Positions 1-10,722 of a stretch of 64,000 bases of DNA are shown here, one piece after another. Within the stretch, counting starts at the first letter, position 1; each line of letters begins with the position of its first letter. Source of the DNA: Litsea cubeba (Eukaryota > Streptophyta > Magnoliopsida > Laurales > Lauraceae); assembly GCA_012931725.1 (NCBI GenBank), contig CM022944.1, positions 36,178,539-36,242,538 on the forward strand, given 5' to 3'. Position numbers and translations under genes: made by a program. Below the pieces are notes generated by a model. That model did not search any database, was not told where the DNA came from, and saw nothing but the letters and a program-made list of their open reading frames with translations.

Positions 1-879
1 CAATGCATGATCCCTCAGTTTTCTTCTTTTCTCCCTTTGAGGAGGCTTCTGAGTTTTTGACCCGGTAATCCATTTCAATTTGGAGGACTTGCGGGGCATA
101 TTTGTCGACATCCTCATTCAGCTTTTGTAATTCCGAGATGAGATTATCACGAGTGTGCGGAGACATTCGTAACAAATCTAGGATGTGCAGACGTGCAGGT
201 ATGTGCTTGAAGTGTTCAATCAAGTCATACTTGAAAGCCTCCTTAGGGCCTACATGTTCATCATTGTTGCCACTAGGGGCGCTTACAACATCTTTTCCCG
301 AAGGATTTACATATGTAAACTAAGATTGGTTGTAATTTTGTTGGTAGTCCCGGGCAGAGCGGGTGCCTCTACCAACTTCGAGAGCTTCTTGAGAAGGGTC
401 TTCGTTTGGAAGATTGTCTTCAGGATCAAGAGGCTGTCATTTTTCATTTGCTGAGGATGAATCAGCAGCAGAGTTGCCATCCTCAGTGATCGTGTTGCAC
501 GGAGCATTTTCCGGGAACAAGTCCTGAACAGCATCCAGCAACCTTTCTTCTTCGTTGACTAATTCATCGTCCCAAGCATCAATGGCTGGGAATTCTTCAG
601 TCAGGAAGGGTGTGAACTTTGAAGTCACAGTCTCAGGAGAAGAAACCTAAGAGGGTGTCATCTCAGTGAAAGTCAAGTGAGACGAGGTGGCTTCAGAAGA
701 TACATTGCTAGGCGTCGCCGGAGTGTAAGTCCTTTCATCAGACGATGCTTCGGAAGAGCTACAATCCCGAATTATCACATTACAGGAAGCTCTGACGGGA
801 GACGTTGCCTGATCGGGGTCAGACTCATTCTTGGATGTAAGAGGATCATCTATCCAGCAATTTTCTCCATTTTCAGGAG
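1..879 (-). pseudogene. Gypsy copy A, degraded segment between gag and protease
   Basis: Matches copy B 39493-40370 along its whole length but is split among frames by indels. The readable minus-strand piece at 437-628 is an acidic stretch (LTEEFPAIDAWDDELVNEEE) that copy B also has at 40018-40272. No catalytic motif is present; the DLGS protease motif of copy B lies just downstream, off the window edge. The low-complexity acidic and Ser-rich composition suggests a flexible linker of the Gag-Pro polyprotein. Confidence 0.6.
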
Positions 880-1800
880 TTAAGGGAGGATGTACCTGAC
901 GGTCTTCAGGGACTTCAGGCTCTGGATTGCGAGGAGGCTCGTTGACGCGTTCTTGCTCTTGTTTAGAGCGAGTCGCTGCAAGATCCTTGCATATTCTTCA
1001 AGATCAGGCATGGGAGCCGGATCTTCTTCTTCATCAACTCTTTGTGGCTCAACATGGTTGATTTCCACTGGAGTAATGAGAGGTGCTAGGTCAGCAGCAT
1101 TTTCTTGTACAGGTTCTTGGTCTTCTTCATCATCAGACCAGGATCCTTGTGGCTGTAGGGGGTTATACCAGATTACTGGCATAAGATGAGACTCAAGAAC
1201 CCATTCTTCATCGGAGAGATATTCTCCTGTTTCAAGGGACTCCTCCCACTCATCTGTGTAGTTGGATTCGAATCCATCATCGGTGTCGCTGGATTCGTAT
1301 CCATCAATGGAGAATCCAACTACCGAATTGCAAGAGTATGATGCCTCCTGCATGGCTTCTTTGAATTGAGGTGGCATGAAATCACTGAGAGTGAATTTTC
1401 TTACCCCCTTTGAAGTCTCTGGAAGGGATGTTTTTGTTGCCTCCAGTGAAGCGGTAGAGGAAGCCTCTGCCTTTTCTTTGACCTCTAGTTTTGGCTGGGT
1501 CTTCTCTTGCCGTTTGAGCTTGAGGAGATGTTTCCTAGCCTGCCTTCGCTGTTGAGCTGTAGGCTTTGTTTTCACGACCTCCCAATTTTCATCTTCCAGG
1601 AGATCGGGATGTACCCATATCGGTTGTCCGTCTGGTGTTGGGTAAGGAACCAGTTCCTCGGACGCTTGGATTGAGTTTATCACCTTGAAGGAAGTAATGA
1701 TCTTCTTCTTCGGTGATTTTGATGTTTGTCCACATGTCACCATGTTGACGGAGGCAGACCCATAGTTTTTGTCAAAGGTGATGACTCCGTTTTTCCACAT
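880..1800 (-). pseudogene. Gypsy copy A, Gag-Pro linker region
   Basis: Open frame of 306 codons continuing the polyprotein after the Gag knuckle. In copy B the same residues (MWKNGVITFDKNYGSAS) follow the knuckle in the same frame as gag. Copy A has lost two bases near 1812-1818 (CTCTCAC against CTCCCTCAC in copy B), so this segment is frameshifted relative to gag. The first third is basic with helix-forming KLKRQEK; the rest is strongly acidic (SSDTDDGFESNYTDEW, WSDDEEDQEP). No enzyme motif is seen. The ATG at 1800 is an internal Met, not a genuine start. Confidence 0.65.
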
Positions 1801-1801
1801 C

Positions 1802-4090
1802 TCATTTATTTTCTCTCACAACGAAGCATTGATTGAGAGGATGCGAGATCATCTGGTGGTACGGACAGTACCGAGGATCGTTGGTTTTGCCAACATCACC
1901 CAGTCTTTTTGGTTCAGGCAAGGTGAGCTTGCCGTTTGCCACAAGAGCCCCGAAGATTTCATCAACGTCTTCATCAAACGGGTATTTCTTCTCTACTCGT
2001 TCTTTGAAGGCATCTGAGAGTTCAGGTCTCTTACCAGCAACTTTATTTTCAGCTTTCTTTGGTGGCTGAGGAGCTGACTTGGTCTGCACATTGAGGACCT
2101 TTTTTTTCTTTGGTTTAGAGGTTGCAATGGTGGTTGGCTCTTTTCTTGATGATTTCTGACTGTTGAGGTCTTTAATCACCGTTTCAGCTTCCATGGAAGC
2201 TTCTAGGAGTTCTCCCAGGTTTTTTGATTTGTTGCCGATGATCATGGAGCGGATTCTGGCTCTCATGTTGTTTCGGCAAATGTCGACTAGCGACGCTTGT
2301 GGCAATACATCAGAGCATTTGTATGCCATTGCTTTCCACTTGTGAATGAAGTCATATGTTGATTCATTCTCCCCCTGTTTTAGGCTGCACAGCTGAGCCA
2401 TAGTAGCGGGATGATCTTCACCTTTGAAGTGAGTCAGGAAGCGTGTATCTAGCATGGCCCAGTTATGGATTGAGTCCTCCGGCAGAGTGGAGTACCAATC
2501 GAAGGCCGTACCTTTTAGGGTACTTGCAAAGAGGCGGATCTTGAGTGCATCTTGATCCGCAATAGCTCTCGTCAGGATCTTGAAGTGGATGACGTGCTGT
2601 CTGACTGATCCTTTCCCCGTATATGTTTGGAGACTAGGATGCTTGAATTTGGTGGGGAACGGGACCGAGTCCATCCATAAGGGATATGGTGGCTTGATCC
2701 CATGCTCCTTGAGTATATCCTCTTCTTTTGCTTTGGCGAGGATACTGTCTACGTCCTTTTTGGTAAGGGCGCGTGACTCATTTTCTTCTCCATTTACCTC
2801 GTCATTTTGATGATTCGGAGGAGGTTCATTGTTCGCCTGATTTTGGAAGGCGAGGAGAAGGTTTTCCATCAGAGTTTCAATCCTCTGCTGGCCCTGTTCC
2901 AACTGCTGGATGCAGGTGATCGCATCTTCTGGAGGTGGATTGCGGGGTGGTGGCTTAGAATTTGTAGCCAAGACATTCATCCTTCGTGATTCGAACGAAG
3001 AAACTATCCTGGTGACTGAGCTGGGGCTCATTCTTTTTGAAGAAGAGCTTGAGGAAGGATCACTCTGCGGTCCTTTGCTTGAAGGAGCAGGGGATTCTTC
3101 TGAATGTCTTCTTGTCCTTGAGACGCTGCGGGTCATCGGACGTCGGACATGGATTTTTATTGCTGATTTTTGGCGCCTTCTGGTTTTTCCAACCATATGG
3201 ACGGCAGCAACTTGGTTGGGTCTTTCTTTTTCGACCCATTTGGGAGAGACTTGGAGTGTAGGAGGCTGGGTCCTTTGCTTCTCTAGTCTCTTTTGCCGGT
3301 ATGACGCGCGGCGGCGTATACGACGAGCAATTTGAGCTTCGGTCATCTCTGGCTGGGCTTTGACGATGAAGGATGTGCTCCCTCTGGCGCAACAGCCGAG
3401 CCTGTCTTCTTTGCAGCTGGGCAAGGAAAGGATGCGAACCCTGTCCTTCGCCTGTTGCAGCGAAGCTTTGAATTTTTGGAGTTCGGCCCCTGTAGATATG
3501 AAGGGTCAAACTACAGGCTTGTAGGCCTTAGCGGGTGCTTGCAGAGGCCTTGTGATGCATGATTTGATTTTTGGCTTGTAGGAACAAGCCGGCTCATGCT
3601 GGGATGACTTGGAAGTCAGGTTGGAGATGGGTTTCTCCTCTTTCATGTAGGCAAGAGGGTAGAACTGGTTCTCCTTGAGTGGGGCCAGGAATGCTGGCTT
3701 AGTGGATGTTTGGGACCTTCTTTGTTTTGGTGAAGGTCTTGGGGACCAAGTCTTGGGATAGACCTGGTCGTTTGCAGGTCGAGGCTTCATGGGGGTGCCA
3801 CGGGCTTCAGGCCTGCTGGTGCTCGCCTTTGTTGTCACGGTAGTGACACGTTGAGAGGCGAGTTTCTGCTTCTTGAAGGGAGCAGTTTGTTCCTCGGGAA
3901 GTGGGAATGGTCCCAGCGTCCCAAAGACGATAGTCCGGGGAGTCGAGGTCGACCCAGAGTTCAGAGAATTGCCGAGGGAGTTGATGCTTCAGCAGCTGAT
4001 GGGGCGCTTGTAAGTGCGCGTGGTTTGCTTCTGTTGAAGCATGAGTTGGTGCTTGTTTTCATCGAAAGTAATGGTTAGTGAAGCTGCCAT
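1802..4090 (-). pseudogene. gag: Gypsy copy A gag
   Basis: Capsid polyprotein of the Gypsy element. A single frame runs from the ATG at 4090 (context AACAATGGC, the plant start consensus) to the frameshift at about 1810, roughly 760 codons. It has two internal stops: TGA at 3989-3991, shared with copy B, and TGA at 3506-3508, private (CGA in copy B, so C to T). The N-terminal third is basic and Ser/Pro-rich. The retrotransposon gag domain is central (FASTLKGTAFDWYSTLPEDS ... LCSLKQGENESTYDF), and a zinc-knuckle-like CPYHQMISHPLNQC sits near the end. It would package element RNA; this copy cannot do so without suppression of both stops. Confidence 0.8.
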
Positions 4091-4759
4091 TGTTAGTTTT
4101 CAAAGATTTCTGAAACAAGACCTCATCCATTAGTAATCACAAGAATATAATGATCATAAATGGGAAGTTCTATGGTTTCGTCTTTTCAAATTGCTAGAGG
4201 AAGATGACCCAAGCAACATGAAGAAGGCAAAACGCCATAGAGGGTACAATTGTTCTGATCGCAGGTATGGTAAGCCCAGAATGAGCGTCCCAGTGACTGC
4301 TAGAAGCAATTGTGAACTTAAATTCAACTTATCGAGAAGCAAAGCTTGCTCGAGATAAGAAGAATATAAAGTTTGGAGTTACAGATGTGCCGGTCGCAAT
4401 ACAGTAGACCCTGAAAGGGCGTACTAGTACCGCTAGACACAAATGTTTTGAGACCGCATCCATGAGATGAGATTCTCTGTTTTGAAAGGTCAAGATTGGA
4501 TTCATCAAAGAGAGCAGATGGTATTCCAATCTGAACACGGGCTCAGCGATTTCCGCGAGCGCCAGTGCTCAGAAAGAAATGAACCATAATTTCTCGAATC
4601 TGAATCTAAAAATGACGAGTTTTTTTTTTTGAAAGGCCAATATCGGGTTCATCAAAGAAAGCAAAAGGCACTCCAATCTGAACACGGGCTCAGCGATTTC
4701 CACGAGCGCCAGTGCTCAGAAAGGAGAAGACCAAGATTTCTCCAATCTAAACCCAAAAT

Positions 4760-4945
4760 GACGGAAGTTTTTTTTTTTTTTTTGAAGATTTTGAAGATTT
4801 TTTTTAAAAAAAAAAAAACTTTTTTTTATTTTTTATTTATTTTTTTATATATATTTTTTTGAAAATTTTTTTTTATTTTTTATTTTTTATTTTAAAATTT
4901 TTATTTTTTAAAAAAATTATTTTTTAAAAAAAATTTATTTAAAAG
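4760..4945. repeat. A/T homopolymer-rich low-complexity tract
   Basis: Almost only A and T runs. Copy B has a counterpart at about 51740-51935 with different run lengths, so the tract belongs to the element and varies in length. Confidence 0.8.
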
Positions 4946-5188
4946 ACGAGAGAGTACACATAGGCCTCCTAACTCGGTCTTATGAAATCTTGATTGATAG
5001 AATTGCCCCCAGGTAAGGGTAGGATTACTTAATGAACCCGTTTGGAGGACCCTTGCCTAGAACAATCAAGCTGTCTCCACACTCTGGACAAGGCTTTTCT
5101 TTGAATCAACCATAATCAAAGAACACAGTTGGTTTAACCTTAGTGGTCTATGTCTTTTTTTTTCAATTATATTTTTATTTTATTATAT

Positions 5189-5665
5189 TTTTTTTAATGA
5201 ACTCATCGAAGAGAAACGATGGCCCAAAACCTTAGTCGAACAGGCTCAACATTTCTGCAAGCGCGATGAACGATATGAACGGATCAAGGTTTCTCAATTT
5301 TGAATCCAAAATGAGAAATCTAATTTTTTTTATTTTTTTTATTATATATTTTTTTTTAGATCTTTAATGAACTCATCGAAGAGAAACGATGCCCCAAAAC
5401 CTTAGTCGAACAGGCTCAACATTTCTGCAAGCGCGATGAATGATAGGAACGGATCAAGGTTTCTCAATTTTGAATCCAAAATGAGAAATCTAATTTTTTT
5501 TATTTTTTTATTTATATTTTTTTTTAGATCTTTAATGAACTCATCGAAGAGAAACGATGGCCCAAAACCTTAGTCGAACAGGCTCAACATTTCTGCAAGC
5601 GCGATGAACGATAGGAACGGATCAAGGTTTCTCAATTTTGAATCCAAACTGAAAAATCTGATTTT
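5189..5665 (-). repeat. Leader tandem repeat, 3 units (copy A)
   Basis: Three consecutive units of roughly 160-170 bp, each with ATGAACTCATCGAAGAGAAA, then CAGGCTCAACATTTCTGCAA, then TTCTCAATTTTGAATCCAAA and a T-rich spacer of variable length. Copy B has seven units at the same element position. Unit junctions fall in the T-runs. Confidence 0.85.
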
Positions 5666-5880
5666 TTTTTTTTTTTTTTTTTTTGAAAAGAGAAAGAGTG
5701 GAAATAAATTCAAAGAATTAAAATTTTCCAAAAAATCTCATCTCATTTTTTTTAGATGCGGAATCCAACAAAGGCCACCAATTATAAAGTAGCGAAGGAA
5801 TCGAGAAAAGAAATATAAGCATATAGCAAAATATATGATATGCAAATATTTCATTTCTAGCATCGTGTTCTCAGATAAAC

Positions 5881-5903
5881 GAGTCCCACCGGGTGTGCCA
5901 GCT
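5881..5903 (-). other. Putative primer-binding site of Gypsy copy A
   Basis: Read on the minus strand, the sequence next to the LTR is AGC followed by TGGCACACCCGGTGGGACTC. A TGG-starting stretch immediately inside the 5' LTR is where a plant Gypsy PBS sits. The matching tRNA was not identified. Copy B has the same site with small changes at 53430-53452. Confidence 0.6.
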
Positions 5904-6740
5904 TGATGGACCGCGCTCCTGCTCGGTTCTACCGAGGTCGGCGGACGTGGGAGTCCGTCGGGTCCGACCCTTTCGTAACCGGGGGGCAAGGGCGTGCATC
6001 AACATTTCTTTTTTTGTGTGGGTGTGCCAGATTTTCTATTTTACTTGGAATTGCAAGTGGTGATCCGGAGATCAACCTTCGCAAGTAAAAAGGAAATCAA
6101 CTTCTTTCAAGTTTTCCATTGCACATATATTTAAGAAAAGAGACATTTTCTTGGTTTGCCGTGAAAGGCAATTTTTTTGGCATTTATAGCCGATTTTGGC
6201 GTTTATAGCTGATTTTTGGCGTTTATAGCCGATTTTCAATCCTTATCAATAATGAAAGACAAGAGTTGTGATTTTTGTCTCTTTTAAAAAAATACAAACC
6301 ACAATGAAAAGCAAGAAAAGGAGGATCTAACTTCTCAGGAGATTGTGGGGGACCCGTTTAGATTGACGGTCGCAAGTCATATGTGGGCTTCGCCATCATC
6401 CATGCAGATGAGAACAGAGGATGCTATTGATTCGCTTGGCTTGGCTATAACCTCAGGTTTTTAGTGAACAAAGACCAAAAGAAGGTCCTATGTCCAATAA
6501 AAAGCCGAGTAGACGGGCTTGAAAAGCCATGTCTAAGCCATTGGCGGCAGAAGGAGAAGGCAAGGACCTTGGCGGGGGTACCCCCCAAGAGACTTTTGTC
6601 ACCTTGTAGCAGTGGTCGGTGTAGGATTTCCGTAGAGTTTTCTCTCTTAGATTTCTGATGCCTCTTTCTGTCTGAGTTTCCGGATTTTCTGCAGTCTATT
6701 GTCTGTGTGTCTGCTGTTCTTTCTTCTTGGAGAGCTCTCC

Positions 6741-6748
6741 TATTTATA
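6741..6748 (-). promoter_or_regulatory. TATA box in LTR of Gypsy copy A
   Basis: TATAAATA on the minus strand within CCTATAAATAGGAG; copy B keeps it at 54282-54289. It lies in the half of the LTR nearer the leader, as expected for the U3/R promoter. Confidence 0.5.
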
Positions 6749-7699
6749 GGCTTTTAGGTAGCCATTTAGGAGGGTTTATGAGCCTTGATTGTCATAAAGC
6801 TACATAAAGGGAGGAGTTACAAAATTGAATTCTTTATTTTGTAACTCCTTTTCTTGGCTTCTGATTGGCCGGAGGAGATTGAAGGCATTTAATCGCCTTT
6901 AATCGCCATGATGGGAGGAGTTTCATGGGTTAAATGCCATGAATCTCTTGACTTGTAACTCCCGGATGCTTGGTTCTGATTGGTCCGTCCAAAGAAATGG
7001 ATTAATGACTGTAATAAAGCTAGTCAATTAATCGCATTAAGTGGTCGCCGAGCATCTGAAGAGTCGCGGGCCGTGCCATGTCTTTTGGGATTCTTCTGGC
7101 GATGATCATCGATGGATCTTCATGTAGATCGACATCGGATGACCATGTAATTTCAGGTGTTTGTTGCCAATAGCAGGTCGGTGCCATCTGTCCTGTCGAT
7201 TTCTCGATCGGTTGGGTAGAAAGCACACTTTTTTTGGTTGACCGGGTGGCGATCAATATTGTTTTCGATACTCTTGATGATTGACCCGTGTTTTGGACGG
7301 ATGTCAGAGGATTTGGTGTCTCAAAAGTATGAATTTTGGAAAATACCAGAGGCTGGGCGCTTCGAATCATGAAAAAACGGTGAAAACCGGGGTTTCCGGG
7401 GCCTTCCCGGCGACCCCGGGCTCTAGGGTCGCCGGCGATTTGGGCCAGGGTCGCAGGGACCTGCGACCCTGGGGGGGTTTTCCCCCTTTTTGTCCCGTTT
7501 TGTGTCCGTTTTTGCTGATTTTTCGATTCTTTTTTCCTCTGTATTTTTCCTTGACATTTTTTACCATTTATTGGCTTGATTTCCCTGTAGGAAACCTGAT
7601 AAGAATCCTTGCATTTTGGTTTGCAAAGTTTCTAATTTCCTGAGAAAGCCGAAGACTTTGTCGCGCAGAGCTGCCGATTTTCCGTCAGAAGCTGAAACT

Positions 7700-8340
7700 G
7701 GGTCAAACGATGTCGGAATGACCTGAAATTTGGTGTGAAGCCTCCTGAGCAATAAATAAGACCAACCATAAGCTTTTGTTTGAGTTTTGAAGCCGTTTGG
7801 GGTCCTATCACTAGTAGACTCACTTTTGTCGCGATGAAGATGTCGCGGTTTGATGTGCGGTCAACCGATGTCCGATTAACTTGAAATTTGACAGGGAATC
7901 CATTGGAGTCATTTTAAGATGATCCATAGGCTCTGTCTTGGAAACCATGGTCCCGGAGAGCTTTGCCGCCGAGAGACCTGATTTGGCTTCCGAGCGTCAA
8001 ACTATGGTCAAATGTTGTCGAAATGACCTGAAATTTGACGTGCAGCCCCTTGTAAGCATTTTGAAGCCGTCCATGTGCTCTATCTGATGAGTGATGGCCT
8101 CGGCGGTTCTTGCTGCCGAAAGGCTTGATTTAGCTGTTCGAGGGTTAATGTAGGGTCAAACGTTGTCGGTTTGACTCGAAACTTGACGTGGAGCCTTTTG
8201 GATGTATTTTGAGACCATCCATCGGCTCTGATCGAAGATTTGGTGTCTCCGATGCTTTCGCCGCCGAGAGCTCCTTTTCGGCTGTCGGTGAAGCGAAGTT
8301 AGGCCAAATGATTTTGAAATGGTCCGAAACTTCTTGTGTA
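7700..8340 (-). repeat. Diverged tandem array inside the Gypsy LTR
   Basis: About five units of roughly 148 bp, each opening with a variant of GTCAAACGATGTCGGAATGA and CCTGAAATTTGACG and containing TTGCCGCCGAGAG. Unit starts fall near 7711, 7858, 8006, 8155 and 8302. The same units are in copy B at about 55240-55870. Units differ more from each other than from the same unit in the other copy, so the array predates the split of the two copies. Confidence 0.7.
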
Positions 8341-8495
8341 CTCCTCTTTTGGCTGTCTTGAAGGATCTTGCAGTTTTTGTTTGATTCTGACAAGATTTGA
8401 TTTTTTGGAAGTAGCATTGCCTATTTATGGCAGGTTGCGACTTCATGTAGCTCTTTGGATCTTGAAGAGGCAAAGTGACATTTTTGGTGTCAACA

Positions 8496-8871
8496 ACAAG
8501 AAGGTGAGAAATAAGAACATCATGGAACGAGATGAGAAATGTCGTGCTTTGGGGGTTAAAGCAAATAGCCAGCACTGTTTTTGGATTGAGTCAAACGGGC
8601 AGAACGAAAAGTGGAGTGGGAAATAGAAAATCGGGTGAAGATGACGATGATGAAGAGTATCGAACGCCCCAGTGTGATTTTGGGTTGGTTTATTCAGATG
8701 AAGATACAGGTGATGATGGGGATGATGAGTCTTCCGGGTTTGATCATGCGAATATGGTAATTTGTGTCTATTGATTTATGACAAGCCATTCTAGTTGTAA
8801 ACATCTTTCATCCACTTTATTATGTATTTCAGTACTAATACTTCACTGTTATGGCGTAACAAGTTACTGAT
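8496..8871 (+). other. Flank of Gypsy A: possible acidic exon upstream of transposase gene
   Basis: A plus-strand frame at about 8590-8756 is acidic (GEDDDDEEYRTPQCDFGLVY, EDTGDDGDDESSG) and ends before a possible donor (ATATG|GTAATT). It could be the end of the first En/Spm gene or an upstream exon of the transposase gene starting at 8872. The Gypsy insertion removed its upstream context. No domain is recognised. Confidence 0.3.
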
Positions 8872-10712
8872 ATGACTCGAGGGAAGCGAAGTAGACATGC
8901 TTCCGTTGTAGCAGCTGCACTGTCCCATGCTATACCGGCACTACCTCAAGTCACACAATCTTCTCGTGTAGACCGCACGCACGAAGGGGCGGCCCAAGCA
9001 ACACTGACACAGCCTCAAGTCACACGGTCTTCTCGAGCAGAGAGCACGCCCGATGGGGCGGCCGTAGCTAGACCGGCACAGCCTCAAGAGACATGGCCTT
9101 CTCGTGCGGATAGAATGCTTGAGGTGGCGACCAATTCTAGACCGATGGATCCTACAGGGACTGCCGTGTCTTCTGGCCAGCCTAACTAGGTTTTGAGTCA
9201 GCGTACTCCGAGCAGTAGTGTTGGTGAGAAATTTAGAATTATTTACGTTTAAGATTTACATTCTTTTAATTTTATATGCTTAGTAACAAAATTAAGCTTT
9301 TGATCGTGACAGCATCAGGCTTAGGCGAGGGCTCCCGCCGTGTACGGGGCAAGACACGGGGGCTGAAAGTGCAAAAACTAAGGCGGCAACTTGGCCATGC
9401 CATACCAATTCCGATCCCAGCTTCGAGCCAAGCGCCAGAGGGTGAATTTGCCACTGCTTTTGTGAACCTTCTCGGGCAAGTGATACGAGCTTAGGCACCT
9501 GTTTGGAAAGAAGGCTGGAAGTCTGTTCCTGAGGTGATCAAGAATTTGGTGGTAAAGCGAGTTCAGGTAATTTCATTTGCAATAACTTGATGCAGATTCA
9601 ATTAGACTCATTAATATTTATTTGTTGTCTCACATAACATGTTAATGTTTGCAATTACAGCAAACTTTTGACTACGGGGACTATGTGAACGATTTGATCA
9701 TCAGGGATGCCGCTGATGTGAAGTGCAAGAAGTTGTACAGAGACTGGAAGCACGAATTGCATACCCACTATTTGTCCCTTTTGGAGGCAGGGGTGCCCGA
9801 TCCAAAAGGCCACCCACTAAAACCTTGTAATGCAGATGACTAGGCCTGGATGATCGACAATTTGTGGGAGACTATGGAGTGAAAGGCAACTTTTAATGGT
9901 TTTGTATATATCTGCCTCAATTATTGATCAAGATCATTGCAGTAGTGAAATTTTGTTTCTACTAATACCTTGTTTTTTTATTTATCTGTGTAGGAAAAGT
10001 CAAGAAAACAAGAGTTAGTCGATCGAAGATGCCATGGAATCATACGAGCGGCTCTAGACCGTTCCTAGCATGTAGTTCTTTAATTGTAAGTGCATATTCA
10101 AGAATTTATGCCATTTGACTAAGTTATGAAAATTAAAGTTATTCTATTAACGAAATTTCTAATGTCATAACAGATGGCACATAATGATGGGCAGGCACAG
10201 GCTTTTCCCAATTTCTACCACGACACCCACTATATGCATGGGCAGAAAAAGTGGATAAATGAGGCAGCTCAGAAGACACATGTACTGATGCCTAAGTCAT
10301 GTTTTATATATCAATACAAATATACTTTTATACATTTGTTAAATCAGTTTATTTGATTTTTACATGTTTAAAAATGGCAGGAGGAGTTAGTACGAATTAG
10401 CGCCGAACAATCCCAACCCTCCATAACATCTCCGTTGACAGAGCAACAGATATCTGTTCAAGTGCTTGGGCATAGATCGGGATACCTAAAGGGTTTTGGC
10501 GTCCGGACGAAGTCTTCTTTAGCTTCAAGCCAGAATCGGACAAGCCCTGATTCTGAGGTACAAAAATTGAGGCAGCAGGTTGCTGAGTTTTCCCAGAGAA
10601 CAATTTTCTTGGAGAGCTTGGTCCTCCAGTTAGCTCAGCTTGCAGGCATAGATCCAACACAGCTGCTGGTGTGGATGGTGAAGGTGGAGATCAGGATGGA
10701 ACTTCTCCAGGT
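8872..10712 (+). pseudogene. En/Spm (CACTA) plant transposase-type gene, decayed
   Basis: Six candidate exons spell the Ptta/En/Spm plant transposase family (Transposase_24 type). 8872-9230 is a low-complexity N-terminus. 9311-9568 has RRVRGKTRGLKVQKLRRQLG and VWKEGWKSVPEVIKNLVVKR. 9661 to about 9890 has FDYGDYVNDLIIRDAADVK. 9994-10083 has SRSKMPWNHTSGSRPF, the family's NR-x-H-x-GS-x-F core. 10174-10276 has HYMHGQKKWINEAAQKTH. 10380-10711 has HRSGYLKGFG and a short coiled coil. In-frame stops at about 9187 (TAG), 9492 (TAG), 9841 (TAG) and 9880 (TGA) break the reading; most fit Gln or Trp codons hit by C to T or G to A. Exon ends are GT-AG by eye. It would bind transposon ends; now a pseudogene. 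Confidence 0.7.
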
Positions 10713-10722
10713 TTGTATATGA

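Larger units (their letters stand above)
4091..5880 (-). other. Gypsy copy A untranslated leader
   Basis: Non-coding interval between the primer-binding site and gag. It contains the tandem array at 5189-5665, an extreme A/T homopolymer zone at about 4760-4945, and a block at about 4945-5150 (AGGCCTCCTAACTCGGTCTT, GAACCCGTTTGGAGGACCC) that is nearly identical in copy B at 51937-52150. The 4160-4760 part also matches copy B. No gene is seen in it. Confidence 0.7.
1..8495 (-). mobile_element. Ty3/Gypsy element copy A, 5' half (LTR, leader, gag-pro)
   Basis: LTR retrotransposon read on the minus strand. In its own direction: 5' LTR (8495 to 5904), primer-binding site, a roughly 1.8 kb leader, gag, then the start of the protease region, cut by the left window edge. 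The protease core, RT, RNase H, integrase and 3' LTR lie outside. The same family recurs as copy B at 38199-56036; the window starts where copy B has about 39493. Gag ends in an atypical C-x2-H knuckle (CPYHQ...HPLNQC), and copy B has a G-patch-like segment after the protease; both suggest the Tat/Ogre side of plant Gypsy, but no RT is available to prove this. The flank 8496-8500 (ACAAG) may be one side of the target duplication. Confidence 0.85.
5904..8495 (-). repeat. 5' LTR of Gypsy copy A (about 2.6 kb)
   Basis: On the minus strand it begins TGTTGACACC (right end, 8495) and ends GGTCCATCA (left end, 5904), giving TG...CA ends. The right end is fixed by the breakpoint shared with copy B, where both run to GTGTCAACA and then diverge. 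The left end is inferred from the adjacent primer-binding site because no second LTR of this copy is in the window. It contains a TATA box, short GGCGTTTATAGCCGATTTT repeats at about 6175-6240, and a degenerate 148 bp tandem array. ORFs inside it are not real genes. Confidence 0.75.

Noticed and set aside
8145..8575. Minus-strand frames of 90 and 139 codons
   Set aside because: They fall in the Gypsy LTR tandem array and are repeated in copy B at 55671-56014 with disruptions.
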